NCBI GenBank assembly: GCA_016617855.1
Contig: JAECUM010010990.1
Span: 1-64,000 of the forward strand
Direction: 5' to 3'
DNA: 64,000 nucleotides
DNA from: Megalonaias nervosa
Taxonomy: Eukaryota > Mollusca > Bivalvia > Unionida > Unionidae
In this document: one piece after another, positions 15,001 through 23,465 of the stretch
How the letters are laid out: every line of letters begins with the position of its first letter
How positions within the stretch are numbered: the stretch's first letter is position 1
The notes under the pieces: model-generated
What the model was told of the DNA's origin: nothing
What the model saw: the letters and a program-made list of their open reading frames with translations, nothing else
Databases searched by the model: none
Program-made: the position numbers and the translations under genes

Positions 15001-15457
15001 ATGTTCAAGCCGAAGCCTAATACAAGTAACACGGTCTCGGTGTATCTGACAGTGTAACCGATGCGCTGGATTTCGTCAAGAATGAAGGAAATATTTAAGG
15101 AATTTACTTTGTGTAGTGGTTCATGTAGCTGATATTAATCACAGTGTTTTACAGTTGTACGTAAAATGCTCATTGAAATTGGAAAAATTAATAATAGTCT
15201 TTATATTTTCGTCTGTCTCATTCTATTCTTTTCTTTTGTTACTTCTATCTTCCGTTGAAGTAGGTATACTCTTTGACAATGAAGACGATCTGGTTATTGC
15301 TAACGGTTCCAGGATTTTACTTCATGATTTTATAATATCAGTATAATTACAGCATTAAAATGCTATATTGACTTACAGTCTTACATTTTTATCCCTAGCT
15401 ACACCAACAAAAAAAAGGGGGAACAAACGGACGCTGTCGGATTCAGACGATTCATAA
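2175..15457 (+). CDS. NLR-like STAND protein, NB-ARC + TPR (5' partial, six exons seen)
   Basis: A spliced gene read from exons 2175-2315, 4002-5583, 6140-6321, 7417-7508, 10429-10607 and 15399-15457. All have AG acceptors and GT donors, and phases agree across all five introns; the total is 2235 bases, 744 codons plus TAA. Exon 1 reads VIVTARHKF (RNBS-B-like) and LREIELKRLSEDD, typical of NB-ARC. Exon 2 opens with ACGGCPLAI, a GLPL-type motif, then a winged-helix-like part (about residues 80-200) and helical TPR-like repeats (about 330-570). The last three exons encode a Ser/Asp/Glu-rich tail ending in Lys-rich and SDSDDS residues. Such proteins are signalling ATPases, often in innate immunity of invertebrates; the ligand is unknown. 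P-loop and Walker B exons are not in the window. The ATG at 3915 is intronic and not a start. Confidence 0.85.
2316..4001 (+). other. intron
   Basis: Phase-0 intron with a GTGAGT donor and a TTATTTACAG acceptor. ORFs seen at 3110-3903 on both strands have low-complexity, unrecognisable products (Thr/Tyr/His-rich) and overlap one another; they are treated as non-coding. No mobile element was recognised. Confidence 0.7.
4002..5583 (+). CDS. main exon: NB-ARC end, winged helix, TPR repeats
   Basis: 1582 bases, 527 codons plus one base. It begins RHLTEEESF and then CGGCPLA (GLPL-type motif), followed by ETSFNDLPHDTKEKFIQLSV, a typical start of the winged-helix domain after NB-ARC. From about codon 280 of the exon, paired helices with TPR spacing appear, for example INAKGNVHFKIEDYSSALKC and IYLRMKRFSEAITDAQKALK; four to five TPRs are likely. 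The exon ends at a GTAAAT donor in phase 1. Reading past the donor to 5732 gives a low-quality tail, so that extension is not the main product. Confidence 0.9.
5584..6139 (+). other. intron with (GT)n(AT)n microsatellite
   Basis: Phase-1 intron, donor GTAAAT, acceptor ATCGTTTCAG. A GT run followed by an AT run lies at about 5959-6002. Nothing else was recognised. Confidence 0.75.
6140..6321 (+). CDS. exon: linker after TPRs
   Basis: 182 bases; with the last base of the previous exon it gives 61 codons including KCWLTFVQVQDDIKKGGLSR and ends HWKIERFYA in phase 0 at GTAAGT. Charged and helical, with no named domain recognised. Two downstream acceptors (6643 and 7417) both fit its phase. Confidence 0.8.
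6643..6687 (+). CDS. alternative terminal exon (short isoform)
   Basis: A pyrimidine-rich acceptor (TCTTCTATTTTACAG) is followed in the correct phase by 14 codons, KPLLGQIAHVHEES, and a TAG. An AATAAA lies 80 bases beyond the stop (6767-6772). The layout is that of an alternative last exon giving a protein without the Ser/acidic tail. It is inferred from splice signals and phase only; a chance AG acceptor is possible. Confidence 0.5.
   Translation, partial: KPLLGQIAHVHEES
6767..6772 (+). terminator. AATAAA poly(A) signal for the alternative exon
   Basis: Canonical hexamer 80 bases after the TAG of the putative alternative terminal exon. Such hexamers are common in AT-rich DNA, so support comes mainly from position. 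Confidence 0.4.
7417..7508 (+). CDS. exon: Ser/Asp-rich tail, part 1
   Basis: 92 bases after a T-rich tract and ACGTAG acceptor. It reads RFEEKGRLGQSRESETSDST followed by acidic SSDTDEDLDD and ends within an Arg/Ser codon at a GTATCA donor. The bias and phase agree with its neighbours. Likely a disordered, phosphorylatable tail. Confidence 0.75.
7661..7845. repeat. 47-bp minisatellite, 4 copies
   Basis: GTCCAAACATCATTGTTCTC repeats at 7661, 7708, 7755 and 7802 with exact 47-base spacing, each unit ending TTTTGGATGACCTCG. It lies in an intron directly after a coding exon. The overlapping minus-strand ORFs reflect the repeat. Confidence 0.95.
8958..9065. repeat. imperfect inverted repeat (hairpin)
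   Basis: The arm at 8958-8997 (starting GCATTTGTACGGGAATATGA) is matched in reverse complement by 9024-9065 (ending TTTTCCCATACAAATGC). The loop is 26 bases. It could be a degenerate snapback MITE. No target duplication was established. Confidence 0.7.
10429..10607 (+). CDS. exon: Ser/acidic tail, part 2
   Basis: 179 bases after CACATTACCTTTTAG. It reads VDQSHKDSGSSECSRIRSSS, then SFKSISLENAPSVEEDVF, and ends ERIRPE plus one base at a GTATGC donor. Low complexity, Ser-rich, likely a disordered signalling tail. Phase joins both neighbours. Confidence 0.75.
11650..11842 (+). mobile_element. tRNA-derived SINE, family A
   Basis: Starts GGGCCCCCTAGTTGGCCGAG with an A-box (TGGCCGAGTGGT) and a B-box (GGGTTCGAGTC), then the family core AGAAAGCTTGCCAGTAGCTT and GGTGGTTCTTCC, ending near AATGGCGTAAAGACCACAG. 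Same family as 17113, 39352 and 45375. Flanked by the imperfect direct repeat CTGCAAACTGC/CTACAAACTGC (11639-11649, 11844-11854), a likely target duplication. Confidence 0.8.
12545..12660 (-). mobile_element. tRNA-like SINE head, second family
   Basis: On the minus strand, GTAGCTCTGTTGGTCGAGCG, GTCGGACTCCAA and GCGGATTCAATAC resemble the A-box, anticodon arm and B-box of a tRNA. Gene-like tRNA folding is imperfect, so a SINE head or tRNA pseudogene is more likely than a functional tRNA. The 3' limit is unclear and may reach 12362. Confidence 0.4.
13560..13650 (+). mobile_element. possible LTR 3' fragment
   Basis: CATACTGTAAGTTAATATTA followed by TTTCACTTTGCATTTTAGGG and AATACATTTTATTT resembles the 3' part of the LTR-like segments at 40130-40210 and 43430-43510 (CTGTAAG, CACTTTGCATTCTAGG, AATAAATTATTTGTT). 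Only this part is recognisable. Confidence 0.3.
15399..15457 (+). CDS. last exon of the NB-ARC/TPR gene
   Basis: 59 bases after TTTTTATCCCTAG. It completes an Ala codon and reads TPTKKRGNKRTLSDSDDS, then TAA. The Lys-rich stretch could act as a nuclear localisation signal; that is inference. The 3' UTR follows with AATAAA at 15709. Confidence 0.75.
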
Positions 15458-15533
15458 AGAGCATCAGATGGGTGTCAGTGTCAATTTATGCTGCAGGCTA
15501 CTAATTGTTGTTCCTTTCAACGAAGAAAAATGT

Positions 15534-15644
15534 ATTCATTAGTCTTTTCGCAGTGTATTCTTTAGACTTTTCAAAGTGCATACATAAGTCTTTTCAAAGT
15601 GTATTTATTAGTCTTTCCAATGTGTGTTCCTTAGCCTTTTCTCG
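15534..15644. repeat. 23-bp tandem repeat in the 3' UTR
   Basis: Five diverged units of 23 bases start at 15534, 15557, 15580, 15603 and 15626, each like ATTCATTAGTCTTTTCAAAG plus TGT. They lie between the stop codon and the poly(A) signal of the NB-ARC/TPR gene. Confidence 0.85.
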
Positions 15645-15708
15645 TTTTACGTTTAAAAATGCTTTAAATACTTTCCAGAACTGAAACAATTTAGTTGAAT
15701 GTTTTTGT

Positions 15709-15714
15709 AATAAA
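15709..15714 (+). terminator. AATAAA poly(A) signal, long isoform
   Basis: Canonical hexamer about 250 bases after the TAA of the last exon; probably ends the long mRNA. Confidence 0.6.
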
Positions 15715-16115
15715 TCCAAAGACGAAAGGGATAGCCAGTAAATGACACAAATATCCATTGTTTATTTGAGTCAATTCAATGTTACAGATATTATCGTCAT
15801 GTAACTGAAGCACAATTTTTAGAAATATATGAGCTGTACTGTTAGATTATATTATGTTATTTGTTCTAACGCATCTACTTTTTATCGACGATTTCTTGTG
15901 AGATTCATTTCATTGATTGTGATTGACTCAAAATGATTGCTGTTGTTTTCCTGTAAGCCTTTGCTAATTTCAATGGACCGACCATTTAATCTTCAGATGG
16001 CATGGGGCGAGAGAGGGGCCGGATTTTTCATTTTCCACTAATCAGCGCAAGATTATTTTTAGCAAAATATAAGTAAGCCGGAATTTTCTTGTTTAAAAAA
16101 GTTGCAAAACCGACC

Positions 16116-16171
16116 ATGGGCGCCCGCAGCATGGGTCAAGGGGGATCACGTGACCCCCCCAAATCATACTG

Positions 16172-16246
<75 letters not shown>

Positions 16247-16453
16247 CGACAAGTTTAATCATGCAAATGAAGCTGAAAATATGTCACAAGATTCTGTTCA
16301 AAACGCTTAATAAATATTAGCTTTAGTTTCAGACTGCTTCTTATACTAACTCTCCCGGCCCTGACTGACTGACCCCCCCCCCTCCGAAAATCCTGACCCC
16401 ACCTGCACAAAAGTCCTGACCCCCACTTCAAAAAAATCCTGCGGGCGCCCATG
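16116..16453. mobile_element. 338-bp MITE with 14-bp TIR and 9-bp target duplication
   Basis: Ends are ATGGGCGCCCGCAG and its exact reverse complement CTGCGGGCGCCCAT. The direct repeat AAACCGACC lies immediately outside both ends (16107-16115 and 16454-16462). An AT run of about 70 bases (16175-16244) and C-rich tracts fill the inside. There is no coding capacity. A 9-base duplication points to a Mutator-like family, but the superfamily is not proven. Confidence 0.85.
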
Positions 16454-17112
16454 AAACCGACCCCGCCGCCTCAAAGAAAATTAAGTGGCTGGTCCCTAAT
16501 AAAACATTTTTAATGGCAAATAGTTTGATCTGTTCCCAGTGGCATTTCTTATTTACCTATTCCAAGCTTTTTGCAAAATGTTCTAGAATGGGGGGTAACA
16601 GTTGTTTGTTTCGGGACCTGAGGTGATCGTAGTGTGTCAGAGCAAAACCCAGAGCAACATCCTCAAATCCTGAAATATAAGACTGTTTTCCACTAACTCG
16701 AAATTTGTGTCTCCAGTCCTTTGTACTCGAACGTCTCCTTGGTTTCATTCCCCTTCTTGTTTTGATTATGCATATGCTAACAAGATGGCTTTATTTCCTT
16801 CAAAACTACTATTTGGGTCTGATGGCACACCATTTAATGAATGTGTCTAAATATTTATAAATAGAACAATGTCAGTCGTGACAAATTGGGTTGCTTTACG
16901 AATTCATCGCGCACTCTGAAGTTTAATCGGTCTGAACGGTGTATATATGTGCATTTCAATATGGATGTATGGATGATGTTAATAGCTTATTTTGTTAAAG
17001 TTTGTTTTTTAAAGCAATATCATCCTCTAGGCGTGTGCAGTTGTGACGAACTGCATTGCAAGTGAGAAATATGGTTAACAAATTTGAGGTTTTGTTAGAG
17101 TTCTTTAAATGT

Positions 17113-17376
17113 TGTTGTTGTTGTTGTTATTGTTGTTGTAGGGTTTAGCGCCATTTTTCAGCACAAGATAGGCTATATAAGGAGGCCAGTATAAATGGTA
17201 GAGGAAGAACCGGGGAAAACACCGGAAAGAACCACCGACCCACGAGAAGCTACTGGCAAGCTTTCTCACATACCCACATTGGCCGAATCCGAGACTCGAA
17301 CCCACGCAGACAGAGGTGAAATGGCAGTGATCCGTAACGGTGAGTGCTTTAAACCACTCGACCATTCGGGGTCCCA
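17113..17376 (-). mobile_element. tRNA-derived SINE, family A, full length
   Basis: Read on the minus strand it has an A-box-like GGTCGAGTGGTTTAA, a B-box GGGTTCGAGTCTC, the core AGAAAGCTTGCCAGTAGCTT and a 3' end AATGGCGCTAAACCC with a (CAA)n tail. The 9-base target duplication TTTAAATGT flanks it at 17104-17112 and 17377-17385. Opposing ORFs here belong to the SINE. Confidence 0.9.
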
Positions 17377-18874
17377 TTTAAATGTCATCGTAGAAGAAAT
17401 CAAATTCTAAACAAATACATCTCCTCAGTGTCAAAGAGAAAAATGTATGGCATGCAATGTCTAAAACAATCTTACATTACGAAATAAATAAGCATACAAA
17501 TTTCGTTCGCTTTAGAATAAAGGCACCCAAATATTAAATAGCCCGCTGAATAGGGAACTAAAATGTGAACATATTCAACGTTTTGATGTATTTATTTGCA
17601 AACTTTGGCGAAACTAGAAAATACTAAATTACATCTGCACATATGACGAAAAACAAACAACCAAACTGTAATTGATTTGATTTGCATTTGTTTCAAAAGT
17701 TGCTTAAGGGTACTTTGTGATTATTATGCCAATCCAAACTTTAAAGCGTTGCTTTCCATATGCTTTTCGTACATTATTTAGCTTGTATGTGGTTGCTTGA
17801 TAATGTCTCCAGCAATTGATTTGTGTTTATTTAATGCAGTTTTACGTGTTACGATGTTCATATTTGTCAATATGTTTGTCTTTCTCAATGAAGCGTTGTG
17901 TAATCCAAATGTTTTGCTTTTCTGTCATTCCTGCCCTATAAATTTTAAGGGATATCATCAGTCATTTTATATATCTCTCATACTGTCTACTAACTCAGCG
18001 CTGTACACATTTGTATGCATATTAATTAATTGTTTTTTATTTCAATATGCTTTTTATTCTGAACATGTTGCATTTCTACAGATTGTGCTCAAATTCAAGA
18101 TCAACGTTTCTGTTGTTTTCCTTTAATTCAGTGAAAAGAATGTTTAACTCTATATTATTTCTATTTATTTAAATGTATGAATAGTACGATTTTGGAGAGC
18201 TTGTTGGAGTTTGTTGTTGAAAGGCTTAAATGCACGATTAAGGTTGTTAGAAAAGTTAGTGTCATCTCCGACAATGCCATGAAAATGCATGTTGTATTCT
18301 TATTTGCCTTGCCAATTTTATAAATGTTGCAAAAATGGTCAGAAATAAATCCAAGCATATTTGGATATTTGTCTTGATCCATATTTATATCTTCTTATCC
18401 ATTGCTAAGTCCGTAACTCTTTGTAATAAACTTTATTCATAAATTTGTAATCATTAGTTATTTAATGTAACTTGTGCTTGAACTATATTGATAGCAATAT
18501 TTATTTTACTGCAAAATCTAATATTGACTTTTGATGATTAATTTTATTTATTGATTTATGTTACAATTTTTGTTATATTACAGTTAAACTTTGATATAAA
18601 GTCAAAGTGAAGTATTTGTTATTCAAATAAAAATATATCTTTGCAGGCACAGTATATTTCTCACTTCAAAGTTCAAAACACAATAAGATACATTTTGGCT
18701 TTTTTTTCTTCGAAACATTTGATAAACTGTATCGGAATTCACATTTTAAGGGGACTGCGTACTTAACATACGTCTGATCCCACCTGCATTTCTTAGAAAT
18801 GTGAGTAGAAAGAGCATGTAGATCCTGAACCACCAATGTGAACCCTTACCCCACCATTTTTCGACACTTTATCA

Positions 18875-19510
18875 TGTTATGTATATTTAATTTGCATTGT
18901 TTATTAGATAGGTTTTTAATTTTTTATTTCATTATATGCTATTGATAACGTAACATTGAATGTTGGGCTGACCTTGTTCAAAATCAGTGACAATTTGTAA
19001 ATAACTTTCTTTTACCTCTGAGTGATTGTCATTATCTTAAGCCGCGTCAAGAGGACATTGTATATTTTACAGCTAGACTACGCCATGATTGTCATATGTT
19101 TATGTTTTATTGTGATTTTGGTGACGGACTTCCTAATAATAACTAAGATCCTTCTAGAACAATGTACTTTAGACCCTTATCGGGTGTCTCTTTTTACGTC
19201 TCAGTTTAATATATATAAATCTTGTTGATATGAAAATTAGTCATTCAATCTATAAGATCTTAGTAGAATCAATTGTATTATTGTTGTGTCCATTCCTTCA
19301 TTTGGTTTGGAATTTATTTATTCAAATTATATAGTTCAAGTTATTCTTCTCTGGAAATACCAAAAAATAACACTCTTGAAAATAGAGACTTGAATTTATA
19401 ATAAAATTTCAAATTAAGATTTAATTCATGGAAAAATGGATTTATGGATTAAATTCATGAATTTAATTCATGTATTATTGTGATTTAACAAAAGACTGTT
19501 GGTACATCAC
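18875..19510 (+). mobile_element. LTR fragment of a Ty3/Gypsy element
   Basis: Starts TGTTATGTATATTTAATTT, like the start of the solo LTR at 42637 (TGTTATGTACATTTAATTT). Further matches: GACCTTGTTCAAAATCAGTG against GACCTCGTTTCAGAATCAGT, and TGTGATTTAACAAAAGACTG against TGTGATTCAACAAAGGATTG. The LTR 3' end, gag and protease are missing; integrase sequence follows at once, so an internal deletion is inferred. Confidence 0.6.
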
Positions 19511-19514
19511 CACG

Positions 19515-20700
19515 ACATGGACCACCACAGGCACAACAACACCTTGTCTACGAAACTCCTTTGGCTTGTCATTTAAGGATCAATAAGACGTATCACAAGA
19601 TCTTGAAACATTTTTATTGGCCACAGATTAAAAGTGATATTTGTAAATACTGTAGATCTCGTCATACTTGTTAAATAGTGCGAAAACCCAATCAGAGGAT
19701 ACCTAGGCTCATCTGCAACCTATTCCTGCATTTGACTTACCATTCAGCAGAATAATGGTTGATTGTGTTGGTCCCTTACCTAATAACAAGTCAGGTAACC
19801 AATACTTGTTGATCATAATGTGTGCGCCTACAAGATTCCCAGAGGCATTCCCATTGAGGAATATTAAAACTAAAACAATAGTAAAAGCTTTGAGAAATAT
19901 TTTTGCTCAATTTGGCAAGCCCAAATCTGCCCAATCTGATCAAGGGTCAAGTTGTTTCTGGACATTTCCAGCATGTTAGGCATGAATTAGGCACACAGCA
20001 ATTTAAGTCTTCTGCCTATCACACGAAAAGCCAAGGGACTTTAGAAAGATTTCATCAAACTTAGAAAAATATTATTCGGTCATATTATTTTGATACTGTA
20101 AAAGATTGGGACGAATGTGTTCATTTACGGTTGCTTGCTGTTAAAGAATCGGTTCAGGAATCTTTAGGATTTAGTCCCTTGAACTAGTTTTGGGACGCAC
20201 TGTCCGTGGAACATTGAAGTTGTTAAAAGAAAAACTTCTTTCAAATGATGATACAGAAATTAATCTTGTCGATTATATTTTTAATTTTAAATACATGTTG
20301 TCAAAGGCTTCTGAGGTTCCAAAACTAATCTGCGCTCTATTTATCAAACATAAAAATTATGGTATGACAAAAATACAAAGGAAAAGAGTTTTCAGCTTGG
20401 CTGTAGAGTTCTGGCTCTCTTGCCCATGCCACTAAATCCTCTTTAGGGCTAAGCACTATGGTCCTAACACTGTTGAAAATAAAGTGTGTGATTTGAATTA
20501 TACCATTAACACTCCTAAGAGGCGAAAACAAAAACAACTTTGTCGCATAAATATAATAAAGGAGTACCGGTGTGTTGATATAGATAGCCAGGTTAATCAT
20601 GCCGCCAATTTAGTTGTACCTATCCGACACAGTGAAGATTTAAATGATGGAATGCAATCAGATAGTAGCGACTTTGGAGTAACCAATCTTTGGAATTCAG
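19515..20700 (+). pseudogene. Ty3/Gypsy integrase, broken
   Basis: The HHCC zinc-finger part (HLRINKTYHKILKHFYWPQ, then CKYC) precedes a DDE core: VDCVGPLPNNKSGNQYLLII contains the first Asp, AQSDQGS the second, and SAYHTKSQGTLERFHQT the Glu. A C-terminal part reads KEYRCVD. At least five stops or frameshifts break it, for example TAA near 19673, TAG near 20060 and TAG near 20184. The encoded enzyme would insert retrotransposon cDNA into the host genome. The core is typical of Gypsy elements in fish and marine invertebrates. It lies upstream of the RT, not downstream as in standard Gypsy elements. Confidence 0.85.
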
Positions 20701-20739
20701 AATTATGAATAATCTCGACCAGACACTTTTACATCTGCA

Positions 20740-21330
20740 GCAACAAGAAAAAATGAATTAAAAAAGTTGTTACTTGAACATGAACGCTTGTTTTCCAGAT
20801 GTTCCCACACGAACAAATAAATCTACCATGACGTTGATATTGTAGATTCCACACATGTGAGACAACATCCGTTTATGATGAATCCTCTCAAACAGGAATA
20901 TTTGAGTAAAGAAATTCAGTATTTGTTAGCGAATGAATCCATATAATCGAGTAAAAATGACTGGACTTTACCATGTATATTTTGTAACCAGATAATATCT
21001 TCAGCATGTGCATACACTATAGAAAGGTGAACAGTGTGACTAAAACAGATTCATTTCCATTACCCAGAATCGATGACTGCATTGATGAAATTGAAAATGC
21101 AAAATATGTCACCAAATTTGGCCTTGTGAAAGGATTCTGACACATTCCGTTGACGGAAAGGGCAAAGGAAATTTGGCAAACCTGACTCCAAATTGACTTT
21201 ATCAATATAAAGTAATGCCGTTTGAGATGATAGTTACGCCTTATACTTTTTAACGTTTAATCAACATGATTATTTCTGGCCTAGGTAATTGTGATGCGTA
21301 CATCGATGATGTCAACATTCTCCTTTGCTG
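20740..21330 (+). pseudogene. Ty3/Gypsy reverse transcriptase, N-terminal half, broken
   Basis: Fragments in shifting frames read HPFMMNPLKQEYLSKEIQYL, RKVNSVTKTDSFPLPRIDDC, KYVTKFGLVKGF, IPLTERAKEI and YIDDV; the last is the catalytic [YF]xDD box. Stops occur near 20818, 20946 and 21138, with at least two frame changes. The sequence ends just after YIDD, so thumb, RNase H and 3' LTR are missing. The order integrase then RT without an LTR between them matches Gmr1-like Gypsy elements. Confidence 0.8.
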
Positions 21331-21385
21331 GTGATGCCAGCCAAGCCCAATTTGACACCCGTTCTTCCCAATTTGATGAAACAAA

Positions 21386-21613
21386 ATGGAAACCAGTGTC
21401 TCCAAGAACTTCTCCTCCACCTCTTTAGCCGCAGCGGCAGCTGCTCACAAAGTACCTACCCCCAAAATGAAAGTCCAAGAGAGATCGGGCATGTTACAGA
21501 GTTTACTGGATTTATCCAAGCAAGAACTATCCCGACTTAGTCCGTTGCGAACCTCTCCACGACGCATGATGCCTGTCATCAAGTTGATACGCTGTAAAGA
21601 CAATCAGTGGTGA
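21386..21613 (+). pseudogene. small basic ORF at the start of the Maverick-like region
   Basis: 75 codons with an Ala run (SLAAAAAAHKV), then KMKVQERSGMLQSLLDLSKQ and LRTSPRRMMPVIKLIRC. No family was recognised. It is basic and Ser/Leu-rich and sits at the upstream edge of the virus-like block, immediately after the broken RT. It may be a degraded capsid-associated or core protein. Function unknown. Confidence 0.3.
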
Positions 21614-21654
21614 CGCATTCCAGTATAAAAAAAGACCTGGGGCAAACAATGGGT

Positions 21655-22520
21655 ATCAGTGTTTTTGTGCTCATGAACACAAAAGATGTCCCCTCAAAGA
21701 AGTGCACACCACCATCAACGTCGTTCTCTTGTCCAAAAAGGAAAAGAGAATAGAAAAGGACAGTCTCGTCATCCGAAAAATCGCTTAGCCATGCATCGAC
21801 GTCTACCCCAGAAAAGACCTCATCGTCCAAAGAAAAAGAGGAGCAAGCAAAGGGGAGGATTTTTTGGAGCTGCAATGGTATAACACATGTTCAAACGGTT
21901 TGGTTTTCCAAAAATAATCCACCAATACACCCAAAAAGTAAGATAAAAGGACGCATGTCAAGCCATGGATGTCAGTGTATTTTGTACTCCTGAACGCCAA
22001 AAGATGTCCCCTAAAAGAAGTACACACCACCACCATCGTCGTTCTCCTGTCCAAAAAAGGAAAAGGAAAAAGAAAAGAACAGTCTCGTCATCCGAAAAAA
22101 ACGCTTACTCAGGCATCGACGCCTACCCTAGAAAAGACACACTTGTCTAAAGAAAAAGAGAAGCAACCAAAGAGGAGGGTTGTTTGGCGATATAGGAAAA
22201 AAGTCGTCACATTTTTGACGAATCGAAAGTGCAATGAATTCGTCAAAAAGACCTGCTCCAAAAATACACCCCAAAAATAAGATAAAAGGGTGTGTGCCAA
22301 GTCATCGACGTCAGTGTATTTTTTGTGTGTGCCCAATAGCAAACAAACAAACAAAGATGTCCCCCCCAGAAGCCATCCCTCTTCTACCCCCAAAGGAGAA
22401 AAAAGGAAAGGACTGCCTCCTCGTTTAGCCAAACATTGGGACGTGTTGTCCGTCCTGTCCAAAGCCCTCCTCCCATGCGAAAACAAATCATTTAAACCGC
22501 CTCCAAAGACATCATCGATA
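21655..22520 (+). repeat. about 310-340-bp coding-type tandem repeat, 2-3 units
   Basis: Units begin near 21655, 21965 and 22305. Each opens with a TCAGTGTATTTTT-like stretch and AAAGATGTCCCC; the first two share GAAGTACACACCACCA-like, GTCGTTCTC, GTCCAAAAAAGGAAAAG and CAGTCTCGTCATCCGAAAAA blocks, and all units are joined by CCAAAAATAAGATAAAAGG-like links. The products are very rich in Lys, Arg, His and Ser (SPKRSTHHHHRRSPVQKRKR), like a DNA-binding core protein. The third unit diverges after its first blocks. Stops and frameshifts separate the units. Confidence 0.75.
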
Positions 22521-22522
22521 CC

Positions 22523-22744
22523 GTGTGCAAATGTTGTCTGAATGTCTTGAAAGAAACCATACCTTTGTCTCCACATCAAAAAGAATGCTTAGCCAAGCAT
22601 CGACACGTTCTTCGCCAAATGGTCCAAAAGAAAATACCCATCTGTCAAAAGCACCTGTTGTTAGCACCCTTGCTAAAAGCCACATTGGTACCAATGATTA
22701 CAGGACACGTGGGAGCTACTGCTTCACAAATGGCTCAAAGATGA
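22523..22744 (+). CDS. small Cys/Lys-rich Maverick-associated ORF
   Basis: 73 codons: KCCLNVLKETIPLSPHQKEC, then KHRHVLRQMVQKKIP and a hydrophobic end APLLKATLVPMITGHVGA. This layout (short N-terminal helix, basic middle, hydrophobic tail) resembles small proteins found next to capsid genes of invertebrate Maverick elements, but the match is from memory of layout and not a search. It may be a truncated remnant. Role unknown. Confidence 0.4.
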   Translation: MCKCCLNVLKETIPLSPHQKECLAKHRHVLRQMVQKKIPICQKHLLLAPLLKATLVPMITGHVGATASQMAQR

Positions 22745-22840
22745 AAAAAAAAAAGATCAAGAAGATAAAAAGGCTCTCTGGAGTGAAAAGATTTCAGACG
22801 TGACCTTTGGAATCTGATGGAAGGATGAAAACTGGCTTTA

Positions 22841-23403
22841 GTGGCTTACAAACGATGGATGGAATTCCATCGTTGGCAAGAACAACGGATCCCGCGTTTA
22901 CCTCCTAATCCTCATTTGACCGAGATGTCCCATTTACAACACGAATTGCAATCATTGATGGATCTCAGTGATTTGTCAGAAACGGAAAAATCGCAACGGT
23001 ACGGTCAACTGTTGCAGCGACTTCAACTCTTTCACTAGAAAGCTTTAGACGAAACAGCTCCACCGACTCTGACAGATTTTAAGGTCCTGATTAAATGTCC
23101 AAGACAGACGCAGCCCCAGGGATGCGTGAGGAAGAAGAGGCACGAGAAGTCTTTCAAACACCGTCAGCAGTTCCCATCCCTAGTAAAATTTCAGCGTCTT
23201 TGTTGACCCCTCCCCCGACACCCCAACGAGAAGAACTTAAAGCTTGGGTTAAAAAGATGATGTCCACTCCTCCTTCGACAGAAATCAAAAAAAAAAAAGG
23301 AGGGAAACCAGAAGTGAAAAAAAGAGACAAAAGCCATCCCATTACCACCACCACCACCACCACTACCCTCGACTTCTACTCCCGTGGCACATCGGACACG
23401 TAA
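22841..23403 (+). pseudogene. Maverick-associated ORF of unknown function, broken
   Basis: The first 65 codons read KRWMEFHRWQEQRIPRLPPN, then a helical stretch LQHELQSLMDLSDLSETEKS and LLQRLQLFH, ending at a TAG (23036). The same frame stays open a little longer (KALDETAPPTLTDF), then coding quality passes to another frame (23095-23403) with AREVFQTPSAVPIP, TPPPTPQ and a Thr run. I infer one broken gene. It lies directly before the integrase. Function not known. Confidence 0.45.
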
Positions 23404-23465
23404 AGTCGTTTCCAAACCACCAACTCGACCCATCCAGAGTAGCATCAGTGAAGAATGGGTGACTT

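Larger units (their letters stand above)
10608..15398 (+). other. intron with SINE insertions
   Basis: Phase-1 intron of 4.8 kb. It contains a complete tRNA-derived SINE (11650-11842), a second tRNA-like segment on the minus strand (12545-12660) and a possible LTR 3' fragment (13560-13650). The remainder is AT-rich with three loose copies of an ATTCATTTAAAGAC motif near 13300-13420. No exon was recognised. Confidence 0.65.
15715..18874. other. intergenic, with a MITE and a SINE
   Basis: Apart from the MITE at 16116-16453 and the SINE at 17113-17376 this stretch shows only AT-rich sequence. ORFs such as 17797-18126 (very hydrophobic, Phe/Leu/Val-rich) have no recognisable family and look like chance ORFs. 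Confidence 0.6.

Noticed and set aside
17797..18126. 109-codon hydrophobic ORF
   Set aside because: Phe/Leu/Val-rich text is expected from T-rich DNA; no family recognised and no splice or promoter signals.
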